Made by a program: the position numbers and the translations under genes. 64,000 nucleotides of DNA, taken from positions 1 to 64,000 of the forward strand of contig CAMNOS010000002.1 in assembly GCA_946546925.1 (NCBI GenBank), given 5' to 3'. The notes beneath the pieces were generated by a model. That model did not search any database and was not told where the DNA came from. It saw only the letters and a program-made list of their open reading frames with translations. This document shows positions 18,345 through 28,123 of the stretch, piece after piece; the stretch's first letter is position 1; each line of letters starts with the position of its first letter. Origin of the DNA: an uncultured Butyrivibrio sp. Its GTDB lineage: Bacteria > Bacillota > Clostridia > Lachnospirales > Lachnospiraceae.

Positions 18345-18409
18345 GTTATTGGTGAGTTGGTGAGTTATTGGGAACGTTGCAGACTCAGCGACTCACAAGG
18401 AGAATAAAT

Positions 18410-21307
18410 ATGTCAGATAATAACAGCAGAATGACCAAAAAGAACACAACAACCAAGAGGATACTATCCTCGGACATACACGACTACATCAGGGTCAGAG
18501 GAGCCAGTGAGCACAACCTGAAGCATGTAAATGTCAAGATTCCGAGGGAGACACTGACGGTGTTTACCGGGCTTTCGGGATCCGGCAAGTCCTCGCTTGC
18601 ATTTGATACCATATTTGCAGAGGGACAGAGGCGCTATATGGAGTCCCTTTCATCCTATGCAAGGATGTTCCTGGGACAGATGGACAAGCCCAACGTAGAG
18701 CAGATAGAGGGGCTTTCCCCCACGATATCCATAGACCAGAAGTCCACCAACAAGAACCCCAGATCCACTGTGGGAACAGTGACGGAGATCTACGACTATT
18801 TCAGGCTCCTGTATGCCAGAATAGGCATACCCCACTGCCCCAATTGCGGCAGGGAGATCCGCAGGCAGACAGTGGATGAGATGTGTGATCAGATCCTGGC
18901 TCTTGGAGAGGACACCAAGCTTCAGATCCTTGCACCGGTTGTAAGGGGCAAAAAGGGTGAACATGCCAAGACCCTGGACAGGGCCAGAAGAGCAGGATAC
19001 GTAAGGGCAAGGATCGATGGAAGTCAGTATGAGCTGACTGAGGAAGAGATCAAGCTCGATAAGAATATCAAGCACAGCATAGAGATCATAGTGGACAGAA
19101 TTGTTATCCACGCTGACAACGAGAACCTGAGAAAGAGAATCACCGATTCCGTCGAGAGTGCGCTCAAGCTTGCAGACGGGCTTCTCATTGTGGATGTCAT
19201 CGGAGGCAAGGAACTGAGTTTTTCACAGAATTTTGCCTGCCCCGACTGCGGAATAAGCATTCCGGAGATCGAGCCCAGGAGTTTTTCGTTCAACAACCCA
19301 TTCGGAGCCTGTCCTGACTGTCTCGGACTTGGCTATAAGATGGAATTTGATGAGGATCTCATGATCCCTGACAAGAGCCTGTCGATCAATGACGGATGCA
19401 TAGTTGTGATGGGATGGCAGTCCGCCAACAAGGATTCGAGTTTTTCCAATGCGACGTTGAGGGCACTCGCCAAAGCCTACAAGTTCAGTCTCGATACACC
19501 TTTTGAGAAACTCTCAGACAAGGCCAAAGAGGTCCTTATACACGGTGCTGACAAGGAAGTGCTGGTCCACTATAAGGGACAGAGAGGCGAGGGAGATTAT
19601 CCCATTCTCTTTGACGGACTCATCAAGAATGTTGAGCAGCGCTACAGGGAGACCTTCTCTGAGACAGCCAAGGCTGAGTACGAGGAGTTCATGAGGATAA
19701 CTCCCTGCCAGCTATGCGGCGGACAGAGGCTCAAGAAGGAGTCTCTTGCAGTTACAATTGACGACAAGAACATATATGAGATCACCAACATGTCCATAGA
19801 TGAGCTCAAGGACTATCTGGACACCATGAAGCTCACCGAGCATCAGGAGATGATAGGCGCTCAGGTGCTGAAAGAGATAAAGGCAAGAGTTGGGTTCCTT
19901 GTTGATGTGGGACTTGACTATCTGTCTCTCTCAAGGGCAACCGGCACTCTCTCAGGCGGGGAGGCTCAGAGGATAAGGCTCGCAACCCAGATAGGATCGG
20001 GACTTTGCGGTGTATGCTATATCCTGGATGAACCCAGCATAGGCCTTCACCAGAGAGACAATGACAAGCTGCTCAATACATTAAAGAACCTGAGAGACCT
20101 GGGCAATACTCTGATCGTGGTTGAGCACGATGAGGACACCATGAGGGCTGCTGACTACATCGTGGATGTGGGGCCTGGAGCCGGCTCGCACGGCGGCAAG
20201 ATTGTTGCCTGCGGAACAGCTGAAGATATTATGAAGGTCAAGGAGTCCATCACAGGGCAGTATCTTTCAGGCAAGCTCAAAATAGAGGTTCCAAAGACAA
20301 GAAGAGAGCCCAAAGGGTGGCTTAAGATAAAGGGAGCCTGTGAGAACAACTTAAAGAATATCGACATTGATGTGCCTCTGGGAGTGATGACTATAGTGAC
20401 CGGAGTCTCGGGATCTGGCAAGAGCTCTTTTGTCAACGAGATACTATACAAGCATCTGGCAAGAGACTTGAACAGAGCAAGATGCATCCCGGGTAAGCAT
20501 AAGGCGATTGAGGGACTCGAACAGGTGGATAAGGTCATTGCCATTGACCAGTCGCCAATCGGAAGAACTCCAAGGTCTAATCCTGCCACGTATACAGGTG
20601 TATTTGACATGATAAGGGACCTCTTTGCCGGGACCCCTGATGCGAAGGCAAGGGGATACAAGAAGGGGAGATTTTCTTTCAATGTCAAGGGCGGAAGGTG
20701 TGAAGCCTGCGGCGGAGACGGTATCATCAAGATAGAAATGCACTTTTTGCCTGATGTTTATGTCCCGTGCGAAGTCTGCGGGGGCAGGAGATATAATCAC
20801 GAGACCCTGGAAGTTAAGTACAAAGACAAGAATATCTATGACGTACTGAACATGACTGTTGAAGAGGCGCTTAAGTTCTTTGAAAACGTCAGGACAATCA
20901 AACGCAAGATACAGACTCTCTATGATGTGGGTCTGGGCTATGTCAAGCTTGGGCAGCCCAGCACAGAGCTGTCAGGAGGCGAAGCCCAGCGTATCAAGCT
21001 TGCAACAGAGCTCTCCAAGGTGGGAACCGGCAAGACGGTGTATATCCTGGATGAGCCCACAACAGGTCTTCATTTTGCAGATGTGCAGAAGCTGGTCAAG
21101 ATCATGCACGAGCTGGTGGAGCAGGGCAACACGGTAGTTGTGATCGAGCACAATCTGGACGTGATCAAGACAGGTGACTATATCATAGATATGGGACCTG
21201 AGGGAGGCTCCAAGGGCGGAACTGTGGTTGTAGCAGGAACTCCTGAGCAGGTAGCCAAGTGCAAGAAGTCATACACAGGAGCATATATTAAGAATATGCT
21301 GAAGTGA
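18410..21307 (+). CDS. uvrA: Excinuclease ABC subunit A
   Basis: The DNA-damage recognition ATPase of nucleotide excision repair. Seen: two ABC modules, each with Walker A ([19 protein letters not shown]) and signature ([24 protein letters not shown]), plus zinc modules (CPNCG; CPDCG...CPDCLG; CEACGG...CEVCGG). I chose ATG 18410, 965 aa, instead of the track's 18368: CAAGGAG lies just upstream, and the extra 14 residues fall in a repeat-like spacer. The N-terminal basic, Asn/Thr-rich stretch of about 25 residues before the homologous region is slightly longer than usual. Confidence 0.97.
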   Translation: MSDNNSRMTKKNTTTKRILSSDIHDYIRVRGASEHNLKHVNVKIPRETLTVFTGLSGSGKSSLAFDTIFAEGQRRYMESLSSYARMFLGQMDKPNVEQIEGLSPTISIDQKSTNKNPRSTVGTVTEIYDYFRLLYARIGIPHCPNCGREIRRQTVDEMCDQILALGEDTKLQILAPVVRGKKGEHAKTLDRARRAGYVRARIDGSQYELTEEEIKLDKNIKHSIEIIVDRIVIHADNENLRKRITDSVESALKLADGLLIVDVIGGKELSFSQNFACPDCGISIPEIEPRSFSFNNPFGACPDCLGLGYKMEFDEDLMIPDKSLSINDGCIVVMGWQSANKDSSFSNATLRALAKAYKFSLDTPFEKLSDKAKEVLIHGADKEVLVHYKGQRGEGDYPILFDGLIKNVEQRYRETFSETAKAEYEEFMRITPCQLCGGQRLKKESLAVTIDDKNIYEITNMSIDELKDYLDTMKLTEHQEMIGAQVLKEIKARVGFLVDVGLDYLSLSRATGTLSGGEAQRIRLATQIGSGLCGVCYILDEPSIGLHQRDNDKLLNTLKNLRDLGNTLIVVEHDEDTMRAADYIVDVGPGAGSHGGKIVACGTAEDIMKVKESITGQYLSGKLKIEVPKTRREPKGWLKIKGACENNLKNIDIDVPLGVMTIVTGVSGSGKSSFVNEILYKHLARDLNRARCIPGKHKAIEGLEQVDKVIAIDQSPIGRTPRSNPATYTGVFDMIRDLFAGTPDAKARGYKKGRFSFNVKGGRCEACGGDGIIKIEMHFLPDVYVPCEVCGGRRYNHETLEVKYKDKNIYDVLNMTVEEALKFFENVRTIKRKIQTLYDVGLGYVKLGQPSTELSGGEAQRIKLATELSKVGTGKTVYILDEPTTGLHFADVQKLVKIMHELVEQGNTVVVIEHNLDVIKTGDYIIDMGPEGGSKGGTVVVAGTPEQVAKCKKSYTGAYIKNMLK

Positions 21308-21364
21308 GCCATGTGAGTCGGTGGGTATGATCCATTTATGGTAAAATATATATGATATAGGGTC

Positions 21365-21412
21365 AAAAGGTCATAATGCGAACATGCTTGCATGTTAAGC
21401 ATTATGACTTTT
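21365..21412 (+). other. Long hairpin upstream of the Wzz/EpsG genes
   Basis: Outer arms AAAAGGTCATAATGC and GCATTATGACTTTT (one bulged G) enclose a second perfect arm pair AACATGC-TT-GCATGTT. The whole 48-base element folds into one rod, then TTTTAGGG. It could end uvrBA transcription, although the T-run is short and no GC-rich clamp is present, or it could be a leader element of the next gene, which starts 26 bases later. Confidence 0.7.
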
Positions 21413-21438
21413 AGGGAATTGCAACAGGGAGGATTAGT

Positions 21439-22338
21439 ATGTCAAACACCGGATTTGACACAAGACCCATAGACTTAAGAAGGCTGTGGCGGCAGCTTGT
21501 AAGGAGATTCTGGATCGTTGTCGCTGCAACTGTTGTTGGGGCTGTGGCAGGTTTTGCAATCTACCAGTTCTACAGCAATATTATGAGCGGAAACACTCTT
21601 TACAGGATAAGGAATGACTATTATATCACCTTCAATACTGCAGAGTTCCCTAACGGCGTGGACTACTATAATGCCTATACCTGGGATGGCATACTAAGGG
21701 ATGACCCTGTTGTAAACAAGGCGCTGGAAACAGACCCGTCCCTGACCAAACAGCAGATCTTAGGCAGCGTGAAAGGGGAGATCCTCGGTGACTACAGAAT
21801 ACTGACTGTTGTAGTGACCGGTACGGATCAGGATCTGGTCAGAAGGATTTCAGATGCATACAAGACTGCGCTTCCGGCTTTTGCGGATAAGATTGATATG
21901 CTGTCTGCGATAGAAGTGTGGACAGATGCGGATATTGAGGTCTACGATGCCTATACAAGGGATAAGAATGCAGCTTTTCTTGGAGGACTTATAGCTCTTT
22001 TAGTCAGTCTGTTCGCAGTTCTTTTGTATGGAATATTTGATGATGCCATCTATACTGAGAGGGACTGGATGATGAGATACCCGCAGGTGCCTTATCTGGG
22101 CAGGAGGGATACCGATGAGTATCGGGCGAACAGGTCGCATCTTCTTAAATATGACGGCAATTATATTGAACTTACAAGCAATGAGTTCAGATACGATTTA
22201 AATGAGTTTGACAGAATGAGAAAAGCCGACGGAGTCATAATAAGGCTTGATCCCGGAAAAGATACTACCGATGTAATGGATAAAGTCGTCTATACATTGA
22301 AGAAGCAGGATGTGAAGGTTGTGGGGGTAATGGAGTAA
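21439..22338 (+). CDS. Wzz-like polysaccharide chain-length/co-polymerase protein
   Basis: A 299 aa membrane protein of the chain-length determinant (Wzz/CapA) type. Seen: a cytoplasmic N-terminus with DLRRLWRQLVRRFW, TM1 at about 31-50, an extracytoplasmic domain of about 130 residues, TM2 at about 181-203, and a cytoplasmic C-terminal domain of about 95 residues that lacks Walker motifs, so it is not a fused BY-kinase. The proline-rich motif usual before TM2 is not evident. It is immediately followed by an EpsG-type polymerase (ATG one base after the stop), suggesting a polymerase/co-polymerase pair. Confidence 0.75.
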   Translation: MSNTGFDTRPIDLRRLWRQLVRRFWIVVAATVVGAVAGFAIYQFYSNIMSGNTLYRIRNDYYITFNTAEFPNGVDYYNAYTWDGILRDDPVVNKALETDPSLTKQQILGSVKGEILGDYRILTVVVTGTDQDLVRRISDAYKTALPAFADKIDMLSAIEVWTDADIEVYDAYTRDKNAAFLGGLIALLVSLFAVLLYGIFDDAIYTERDWMMRYPQVPYLGRRDTDEYRANRSHLLKYDGNYIELTSNEFRYDLNEFDRMRKADGVIIRLDPGKDTTDVMDKVVYTLKKQDVKVVGVME

Positions 22339-23508
22339 ATGGTGCTCTATATTCTTATTGCCGTCATCACTGTGCTCCTGGCGCTGAGAGTGAGGACGGA
22401 AGAATATACTGAATATGACAAAGTATCTTCAGACGGCTGTGGGGTTTCCGGTTTTGGCTTTATACCGAGGTACAGGGCTGTCAACTCTCTTATGGTCTTT
22501 GCGATCTTTGTTATCCTGACGCTTCTGGCATCCCTTCGTCTGGAAGTGGGCAATGATTACGGCACTTATGTGGTCACCTGCCATGAGATATTCCAGAGAG
22601 GATATGTTGTAACTGAGCCGGGATTCAATTTCGTGGTAAGGGTACTTTACACCCTCTCCGGCAAGGAGGATTATCTTCTGATGTTTGCGGTCTTTGGCGC
22701 AGCCATTGTCGCAATATTTCTTAAGGTCCTCTTAGAACAGTCAGACAGCTTTTCGATAGCCTTTTTTGTCTTTATGACCATGGGCTTTTACTACAGAAGT
22801 TTTAATACAGTAAGATACTATTTTGCTCTGGCGATTGCTACTTTTGCCCTGAGATATCTGATAAAAATCGATATTCAGGGGATGATCAAATTCTTTTTGC
22901 TAATCCTGTTTGCATCTCTGTTTCATAAGAGCGTGCTGATAGTCATTCCCATGTACCTTATTTCGAGGGTGCAATGGAAGAGGTGGGCGCTGATACCGCT
23001 TACGTTATTTGGTGCTGTTGCAGGTCTTCTTCATGAACAGATCATGGCGATTGCCCTGAAGCTCTATCCTTCATATAACAACACTGTATATATCGAGGAA
23101 AGCCATACGATATATGAGAACGCAGCACCGATCCTGGGGTGCCTATTTGTGATCGCCCTGTGTGCATATTGTTACAGGGAGGCAATTGCAGAGCGTACTG
23201 ATACGCGCATGTATCTCAACATGAATGTTATGGCAGTGGTGCTGTACCTTAGCTGCTTCTGGATGCCGCTGGTCACCAGATTTGCATATTATCTCACGAC
23301 CTGTCAGGTGCTTCTTTTGCCTGACATAATATGCAGCATCAATAACCCTGACAAAAAGAAACGGGTGACTCTGCTTGTAGTAGCCTTCTGCCTGGTTTAC
23401 TTTGCATATTTCCTTTATCAGGCGGGAAATGTCGGGATCAGAGTTCTCCCATACAAGAGTTGGCTGTTTTATGAGCGCAGATGGCTCAATCAGACGGATA
23501 CTTTCTGA
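22339..23508 (+). CDS. EpsG family polysaccharide polymerase
   Basis: A multi-pass membrane protein (389 aa, roughly 9-10 helices) of the EpsG type, thought to polymerise exopolysaccharide repeat units. Seen: the family-like early motif RLEVGNDYGTYV followed by EPGFNFVVRVLY, FNTVRYYFALAIATFALRYL in the middle, and a helix ending SLFHKSVLIVIPMYL, where the H-K-S segment is typical. It directly abuts the Wzz-like gene. No glycosyltransferases flank it; the window's transferase cluster is about 30 kb away, and this may be its missing polymerase (inference). Confidence 0.82.
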   Translation: MVLYILIAVITVLLALRVRTEEYTEYDKVSSDGCGVSGFGFIPRYRAVNSLMVFAIFVILTLLASLRLEVGNDYGTYVVTCHEIFQRGYVVTEPGFNFVVRVLYTLSGKEDYLLMFAVFGAAIVAIFLKVLLEQSDSFSIAFFVFMTMGFYYRSFNTVRYYFALAIATFALRYLIKIDIQGMIKFFLLILFASLFHKSVLIVIPMYLISRVQWKRWALIPLTLFGAVAGLLHEQIMAIALKLYPSYNNTVYIEESHTIYENAAPILGCLFVIALCAYCYREAIAERTDTRMYLNMNVMAVVLYLSCFWMPLVTRFAYYLTTCQVLLLPDIICSINNPDKKKRVTLLVVAFCLVYFAYFLYQAGNVGIRVLPYKSWLFYERRWLNQTDTF

Positions 23509-23578
23509 AAAATGCAATTTTTGCGCTATGGAATAAATTGATAATGACCTATGGCCTTCGGCCCGGGAGGGAAAAGAA

Positions 23579-25087
23579 ATGACTTATACTGAGGGAGGAA
23601 TTCAGGATTATAAAAGCTTTCTTCAGGAGAACAGAAGAAAAGTAAATAATTATCTTAATATAGTCCTGTGGTGCTGTGTTCTGGCAGGTCCTGCTGTGGC
23701 ACTCGGAATCTGGATTGGAATGTTTCCGATATTGGGTTATGGTATAACTGCACAGATATCTCTGGCCACTCTTGCACTGGCGGTGATCCACTTTCTTCTG
23801 CTCAAAAAGTGGCCTACATCAGTAGTGACCAGTATGTTCGCTCTCCTGACCATAGATGTTTTCCTCATGTACCTGAATATAGCCCATGTAGGTATTCGCC
23901 TTACATGGTGGCTGGTGCCGCTGCTTGCCCTTTTGTTCTGTGATTTCAGGATATATTTTTCGTCGGTTGTGATAAATTATGTGCTGTTGTGCATAGCCAC
24001 CTGGATGCTATCCCCCTATATGGCTCAGAACAGGATAGATTACAATTCTGCAGCTGAGTTTATGGCCAATACTGCGGGCGGCTACACCATAGAGACCATA
24101 ATCATGGGCAGCGCAGGGTATGTGCTGGGGCGTCTTGCAGCGGGATACTTCAGGGAGCTGATAAGTCAGCACAAGCTGATATTGGAGCGTGAATCTCAGG
24201 TGAGAGAGCATTTTAATATTCTTGATTCCATGGCGGAGATATATGACAAGGTAAATCTTCTGGATTTCGAGAGAAAGATTGAGAGACCTCTTACAGGGGA
24301 GGCGAGGGCGGAGTATACACTCAACATTCCAAGGCAGACCCACACCAACATGGTGACTTCGCTTATCGGAACTGTAGTGGCCGATCAGGTTGAATCCTTT
24401 GTGAAGTTTACCAATATCACTACGGTTCAGAACAGGCTTGGAAGCAGAAAGAGCATAACCGGAGAATTTGTCGATAAGGTGAACGGATGGTTCAGGGCAC
24501 AGTACATCGTGGCTAAGCGCGATGAGAACGAATATCCCGTTGTTATTATATTCACCATTCAGAACATTGAAGAGGAAAAAAGAAAAGAGGAACATCTGAT
24601 CCGTATAGCAATGACTGACGGACTTACAAGGCTCTATAACAGACGATGCTATGAAGAAGATATCCTGAAATATAAAAGCGATGCCATGGAGCGCAATCTG
24701 GCGCTCTTCTCCATGGATGTTAACGGACTTAAGGTTGCCAATGACACCAAGGGGCATGCAGCCGGTGATGAACTGATAAAAGGTGCTGCTGACTGTCTTC
24801 TTGACGCTGTTGGCTTAAGGGGCAAGTGCTACAGGACCGGCGGCGATGAGTTCATGGCTGTGGTGCACACCGAGGACTGTGCAGAACTTCTAAGGGATAT
24901 TAAGTCAAGAGCTCTGGCCTGGAGAGGAGAGTATGTAGATAATCTCTCGGTATCTGTAGGCTATGCCGCCTGTGCTGACCATCCGGAGCTTGGTATTGTT
25001 GACCTTGAGAAGATTGCCGACAGGATGATGTATGACGATAAGGCCGAATACTACAAAAAGAACGGCAGAGACCGCAGAAAGTGCTGA
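23579..25087 (+). CDS. Membrane-bound GGDEF protein (probable diguanylate cyclase)
   Basis: Likely makes c-di-GMP. Seen: an N-terminal hydrophobic region with about five to six helices (residues 25-200), a coiled linker, a region resembling a degenerate PAS fold (about 225-330) and a C-terminal GGDEF domain (about 335-502) with intact active site RTGGDEFMAV and upstream MDVNGLKVANDTKGHAAGDEL. The RxxD product-inhibition site five residues before GGDEF reads RGKC, so allosteric feedback may be absent. GGAGGG precedes the ATG. Converges with the DUF6044 gene. Confidence 0.9.
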   Translation: MTYTEGGIQDYKSFLQENRRKVNNYLNIVLWCCVLAGPAVALGIWIGMFPILGYGITAQISLATLALAVIHFLLLKKWPTSVVTSMFALLTIDVFLMYLNIAHVGIRLTWWLVPLLALLFCDFRIYFSSVVINYVLLCIATWMLSPYMAQNRIDYNSAAEFMANTAGGYTIETIIMGSAGYVLGRLAAGYFRELISQHKLILERESQVREHFNILDSMAEIYDKVNLLDFERKIERPLTGEARAEYTLNIPRQTHTNMVTSLIGTVVADQVESFVKFTNITTVQNRLGSRKSITGEFVDKVNGWFRAQYIVAKRDENEYPVVIIFTIQNIEEEKRKEEHLIRIAMTDGLTRLYNRRCYEEDILKYKSDAMERNLALFSMDVNGLKVANDTKGHAAGDELIKGAADCLLDAVGLRGKCYRTGGDEFMAVVHTEDCAELLRDIKSRALAWRGEYVDNLSVSVGYAACADHPELGIVDLEKIADRMMYDDKAEYYKKNGRDRRKC

Positions 25088-25113
25088 CTTTTGCGGTATG
25101 CCGCTCCCTGAGA

Positions 25114-26862
25114 TTACAGATTAAGCTCGTACACGTATATGGTGTAGGGGCTTTTTTCATTGGTGTATGTGCCGATCAGGTTAAGGCTGATTTCTGCTGC
25201 GTTTGAGATGTCTATCCTTGAAAAGATATATCTGCAGTCAAGGCTCTTAAGTTCGTCCATATTGCAGATGAGGCGCTTATCCTTGGGATCCATCATGCGC
25301 AGAGGTGCATAAGTGTTCTCATCAGAGGCGGAGATGAGGTTTACTCTGGCTCCCCAGCCGAGGAAGTATGAGGACAGGGACGGAGAATTCGGAAAGGCGG
25401 GTTCTATGACTTTGGCCCACTTATCTTTATATTCCTGTGCGTACATTCCAAGATAGCCGTCTACGGATGCAATTCCGTTATAGTTAAGGATTGCGGGATG
25501 GAAGCCGTAGCTGGCTGACCATTCACCTGCATATCCGATATCTTCTTTTATTTCCTCAAAGAGGTCTTCTGAATAGAACTCATTGTAGTTGACGGTGCTT
25601 GTCTCTTTGTGCTTTATCACCTTGTAGGCCTGGTTGTAACAGGTGTAGTAGAAGTCGTTGTAGACCTGAGGAACAAACATGACAACTACTGTCGCAAGAG
25701 CTGCGATGAGGTTTGCAAGAAGAACCCACTTTCCTCTGCCAAGGTCATAGAGCCTGGTGAGAACAATAACGAGCTCCGCATACCACAAGAAAGTGTTGAA
25801 ATAAGCGGTCCTTGCGAATTCAAATCCTGTGAGTGGAGGAACAAGCATCTCAAATAGGTGCCTGAAAGGTGCAAACTGGTACAGACCGAATATCAGTACA
25901 TTGAAGATGATCCAGAGCATCACGAGATTGACGGGCTCTGAGAGTATCTTTCTGGCATTATTGCGTCTTACATGGCCGATATTTATCAGAACAAGGCCGA
26001 CTATGACGACCCCGAGTACTATGTAGGTGTGGGAGTCCTCCGAGTGGAACGAGGCGTTTACAAACTCGTCGAAGGCGGTTTTCATTGCCTGCCCAAAAGT
26101 CAGATCTCCGTGGTCCATGGTAGTTCTTATGGTCACGGTCTTATCTCCCAGCATTGCGCCAAAGAGCCGATACTCAAAGAGCACATATCCCAGGGACAGC
26201 ACGATGATCGATATGAATGTGCTTGCGGGGAACTTTTTGTCTTTGACCCAAAGAATGATCACTGCGCAGACCATATAGCACAGGATGAAGAATCCGTGAT
26301 ACGAGAAATATGATAACAAAGGGTAGCAGAAAACTGCGATGTACCAGCGAAGGCTCTCCTTGAGGTCACCGGAGAAGTACAGCCTTCTCAAGAAGAAAAT
26401 TATAAGAGGGACTGATGTGAAGGCTATTCCGTAGGTGGGAAAGACAGGAATCATTCCGTAGGCTGTTGCGATTACCACAACAAGCGGCCTGTAGCTGTCA
26501 TAGCGCTCTTTGTATATGTCTTTGGCCAGAAGACAGAAGGAAAACATCCCTATAGCAATCTTGGCTGCGTACCCTGCAAGATATGCCCAGTAGGAGGGAA
26601 GCAGTATGTAAAAGAGGTTGTAGAGATTGAATTCCGATCCGAACAGATCCCTCGAAACTCCGTGGAGTATCGGAGCGTCAACTCCGTGTGCAAACCACAG
26701 GTGACCTTTTTTGAGCATTTCATAGTGCCCCATGAACAGGTCTAAGTTGTCGTGGATCTGAAAATAGCTCTCTCCACGAAATACAAGGAACACCGCCGCC
26801 TGTAACAGCAGCAGTGTTCCTGTGAGATACATATACCAGTTTTTCCTGATGTTATGATTCAT
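25114..26862 (-). CDS. DUF6044 (YkoS-like) multi-pass membrane protein
   Basis: Function unproven. The protein resembles YkoS/DUF6044 proteins, which look like GT-C-type membrane glycosyltransferases. Seen: about 10-12 hydrophobic helices across residues 10-440, an early luminal loop with acidic residues (SYFQIHDNLDLFMGHYEML, the D-x-x-D/E region expected in GT-C folds), and a soluble C-terminal domain of about 150 residues. I use ATG 26862 (582 aa): GGTGAGGA precedes it, and it overlaps the amidotransferase stop by 11 bases. The track's 26940 start adds 26 polar residues inside the upstream gene. Operon position suggests it transfers or handles the sugar made by the pse genes. Confidence 0.75.
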   Translation of the reverse strand: MNHNIRKNWYMYLTGTLLLLQAAVFLVFRGESYFQIHDNLDLFMGHYEMLKKGHLWFAHGVDAPILHGVSRDLFGSEFNLYNLFYILLPSYWAYLAGYAAKIAIGMFSFCLLAKDIYKERYDSYRPLVVVIATAYGMIPVFPTYGIAFTSVPLIIFFLRRLYFSGDLKESLRWYIAVFCYPLLSYFSYHGFFILCYMVCAVIILWVKDKKFPASTFISIIVLSLGYVLFEYRLFGAMLGDKTVTIRTTMDHGDLTFGQAMKTAFDEFVNASFHSEDSHTYIVLGVVIVGLVLINIGHVRRNNARKILSEPVNLVMLWIIFNVLIFGLYQFAPFRHLFEMLVPPLTGFEFARTAYFNTFLWYAELVIVLTRLYDLGRGKWVLLANLIAALATVVVMFVPQVYNDFYYTCYNQAYKVIKHKETSTVNYNEFYSEDLFEEIKEDIGYAGEWSASYGFHPAILNYNGIASVDGYLGMYAQEYKDKWAKVIEPAFPNSPSLSSYFLGWGARVNLISASDENTYAPLRMMDPKDKRLICNMDELKSLDCRYIFSRIDISNAAEISLNLIGTYTNEKSPYTIYVYELNL

Positions 26863-27997
26863 AATCCTCACCAACGGTGAACTTGGGTGTCCACTTTCCG
26901 TCTTTCTTTTCAAAGAGATCTTTGTTGACATATCTGTCAACTACTTCCCAGAATTCCTCTTTGGTAATCGACAGGTATCTGCAGGCCTTTTCTATGTACT
27001 GTTCGCCGCAGAGGCCGTCAAACTCATTGACATACCACTTGCCGCTCTCCCTGTCGAATCTGCCCTCTCTTATGTCATAACAGATCTCGTCTGTGGCAAA
27101 ACCAAAGCCAAACTTGAGATATTTGATCATCTGGTTGGGAATCTGAAGGTCACAGTCAAGTGCTGTGTATCTTCTGTATCTTCCAAGGTCATGAAGGTCA
27201 TCCGACCTTCCTGTGAGGCCTCTTGCAACTGCGAAGTCTGCGTTGTAGACCTGAGACCACTCCTTGGCGTAGTACTGAAGGAAGATTGCTCTTATGCCCT
27301 TGGCCTGCATCTCCTCGACGGTTGGTATCTTGTAGAGGAAAAGATCTTTTTCCGTAATGTTGTTGGAAAGATCCACGAAGCTGTCAACGCTTGCGCCTCT
27401 GATGGTCTCGAGCTGCATTACAGAGAAGGCATTGCCGGTAGTTTCCTGGTTCTTGGCTGTGCCGAGTGTAAGAGCAGCGTTCTCGCCCTGAATGATGAGG
27501 GGAATGTTGAACTTGACTGCCATGATGTAGGATGAAGCCCACAGGCAGTACTCTGAGGCTGCGATGATATTGCCCCTCTCAAAGAAGGACTTTCTTGCAA
27601 GCTTCTTGGCCACAATGGGGTTGGGCCTTATGGATATGATGTCGAAGCCGAGATTGTTTAGGTTCTCGATGTTCTTCCTTCCGATATCGGTTATCTCATC
27701 CGGCATACAGTTTATAAGAAGGGGATTGAGTCCGAGCTTTTCCTTGGCGTATACAGCCTGGAAAGTGGAATCCTTGCCACCGGATACACCGATGATACAG
27801 TCGTAGGTGTTGCCTCTCTTTTTGGCCTCCTCTTTGGCTTCCTCGGCAAAAGACTTAAGTTCTGCCTCTCTCTGATTCCAGTCGATGGTCTTCTTGGATT
27901 CTTCGTATCTGCAGGCAAAGCACACCTGCTCGTCGTCAAATACAATACCCGGTCTTGTGTCGGGCTGAAGACAGCGCTTGCAGTATCTCATTTTCAT
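26852..27997 (-). CDS. N-acetyl sugar amidotransferase, PseA-like
   Basis: A PP-loop ATPase of the PseA/WbpG family, which converts an acetamido group of a sugar to acetamidino. In Campylobacter, PseA does this on pseudaminic acid. Seen: an N-terminal Cys4 zinc module (C6, C9, C26, C29), YDCIIGVSGGKDST with the PP-loop SGGKDST at 72-78, and full length (381 aa). WbpG-type enzymes take ammonia from HisH/HisF-like partners; none is visible here. GCGGAGGAAA precedes the ATG. It heads the leftward arm of the divergent pse locus, from a good promoter. The exact substrate is inferred from neighbours. Confidence 0.87.
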   Translation of the reverse strand: MKMRYCKRCLQPDTRPGIVFDDEQVCFACRYEESKKTIDWNQREAELKSFAEEAKEEAKKRGNTYDCIIGVSGGKDSTFQAVYAKEKLGLNPLLINCMPDEITDIGRKNIENLNNLGFDIISIRPNPIVAKKLARKSFFERGNIIAASEYCLWASSYIMAVKFNIPLIIQGENAALTLGTAKNQETTGNAFSVMQLETIRGASVDSFVDLSNNITEKDLFLYKIPTVEEMQAKGIRAIFLQYYAKEWSQVYNADFAVARGLTGRSDDLHDLGRYRRYTALDCDLQIPNQMIKYLKFGFGFATDEICYDIREGRFDRESGKWYVNEFDGLCGEQYIEKACRYLSITKEEFWEVVDRYVNKDLFEKKDGKWTPKFTVGEDYES

Positions 27998-28063
27998 AGT
28001 TGTTTCCTCCGCGATGGTACTAACTTGCTTTACTCTATCAAATCAAACTCATAACTATGCATA

Positions 28064-28093
28064 AGTATACTACTGCGGCATAATCTGTTTCAA
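28064..28093 (-). promoter_or_regulatory. Sigma-A promoter of the leftward pse operon
   Basis: On the minus strand: TTGAAA (28093-28088), 18 bases, TATACT (28069-28064). The expected transcript has a leader of about 60 bases carrying the GGAGG of the amidotransferase. Confidence 0.65.
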
Positions 28094-28104
28094 GCTGATT
28101 GAAA
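28088..28104. promoter_or_regulatory. Inverted repeat in the divergent pse promoter region
   Basis: TTTCAA-GCTGA-TTGAAA is a perfect 6-bp inverted repeat centred between the two divergent transcripts. It covers the leftward -35 hexamer and abuts the rightward extended -10, a position suited to an operator acting on both arms. No cognate regulator is identified. Confidence 0.4.
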
Positions 28105-28108
28105 CACA

Positions 28109-28117
28109 TGGTATAAT
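28109..28117 (+). promoter_or_regulatory. Extended -10 promoter of the GT52-like gene
   Basis: TG-G-TATAAT is a perfect extended -10; the -35 region (TTCAAG, 17 bases upstream) is weak. The expected start point coincides with, or lies a base or two from, the ATG at 28124. Confidence 0.6.
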
Positions 28118-28123
28118 CAGTAC

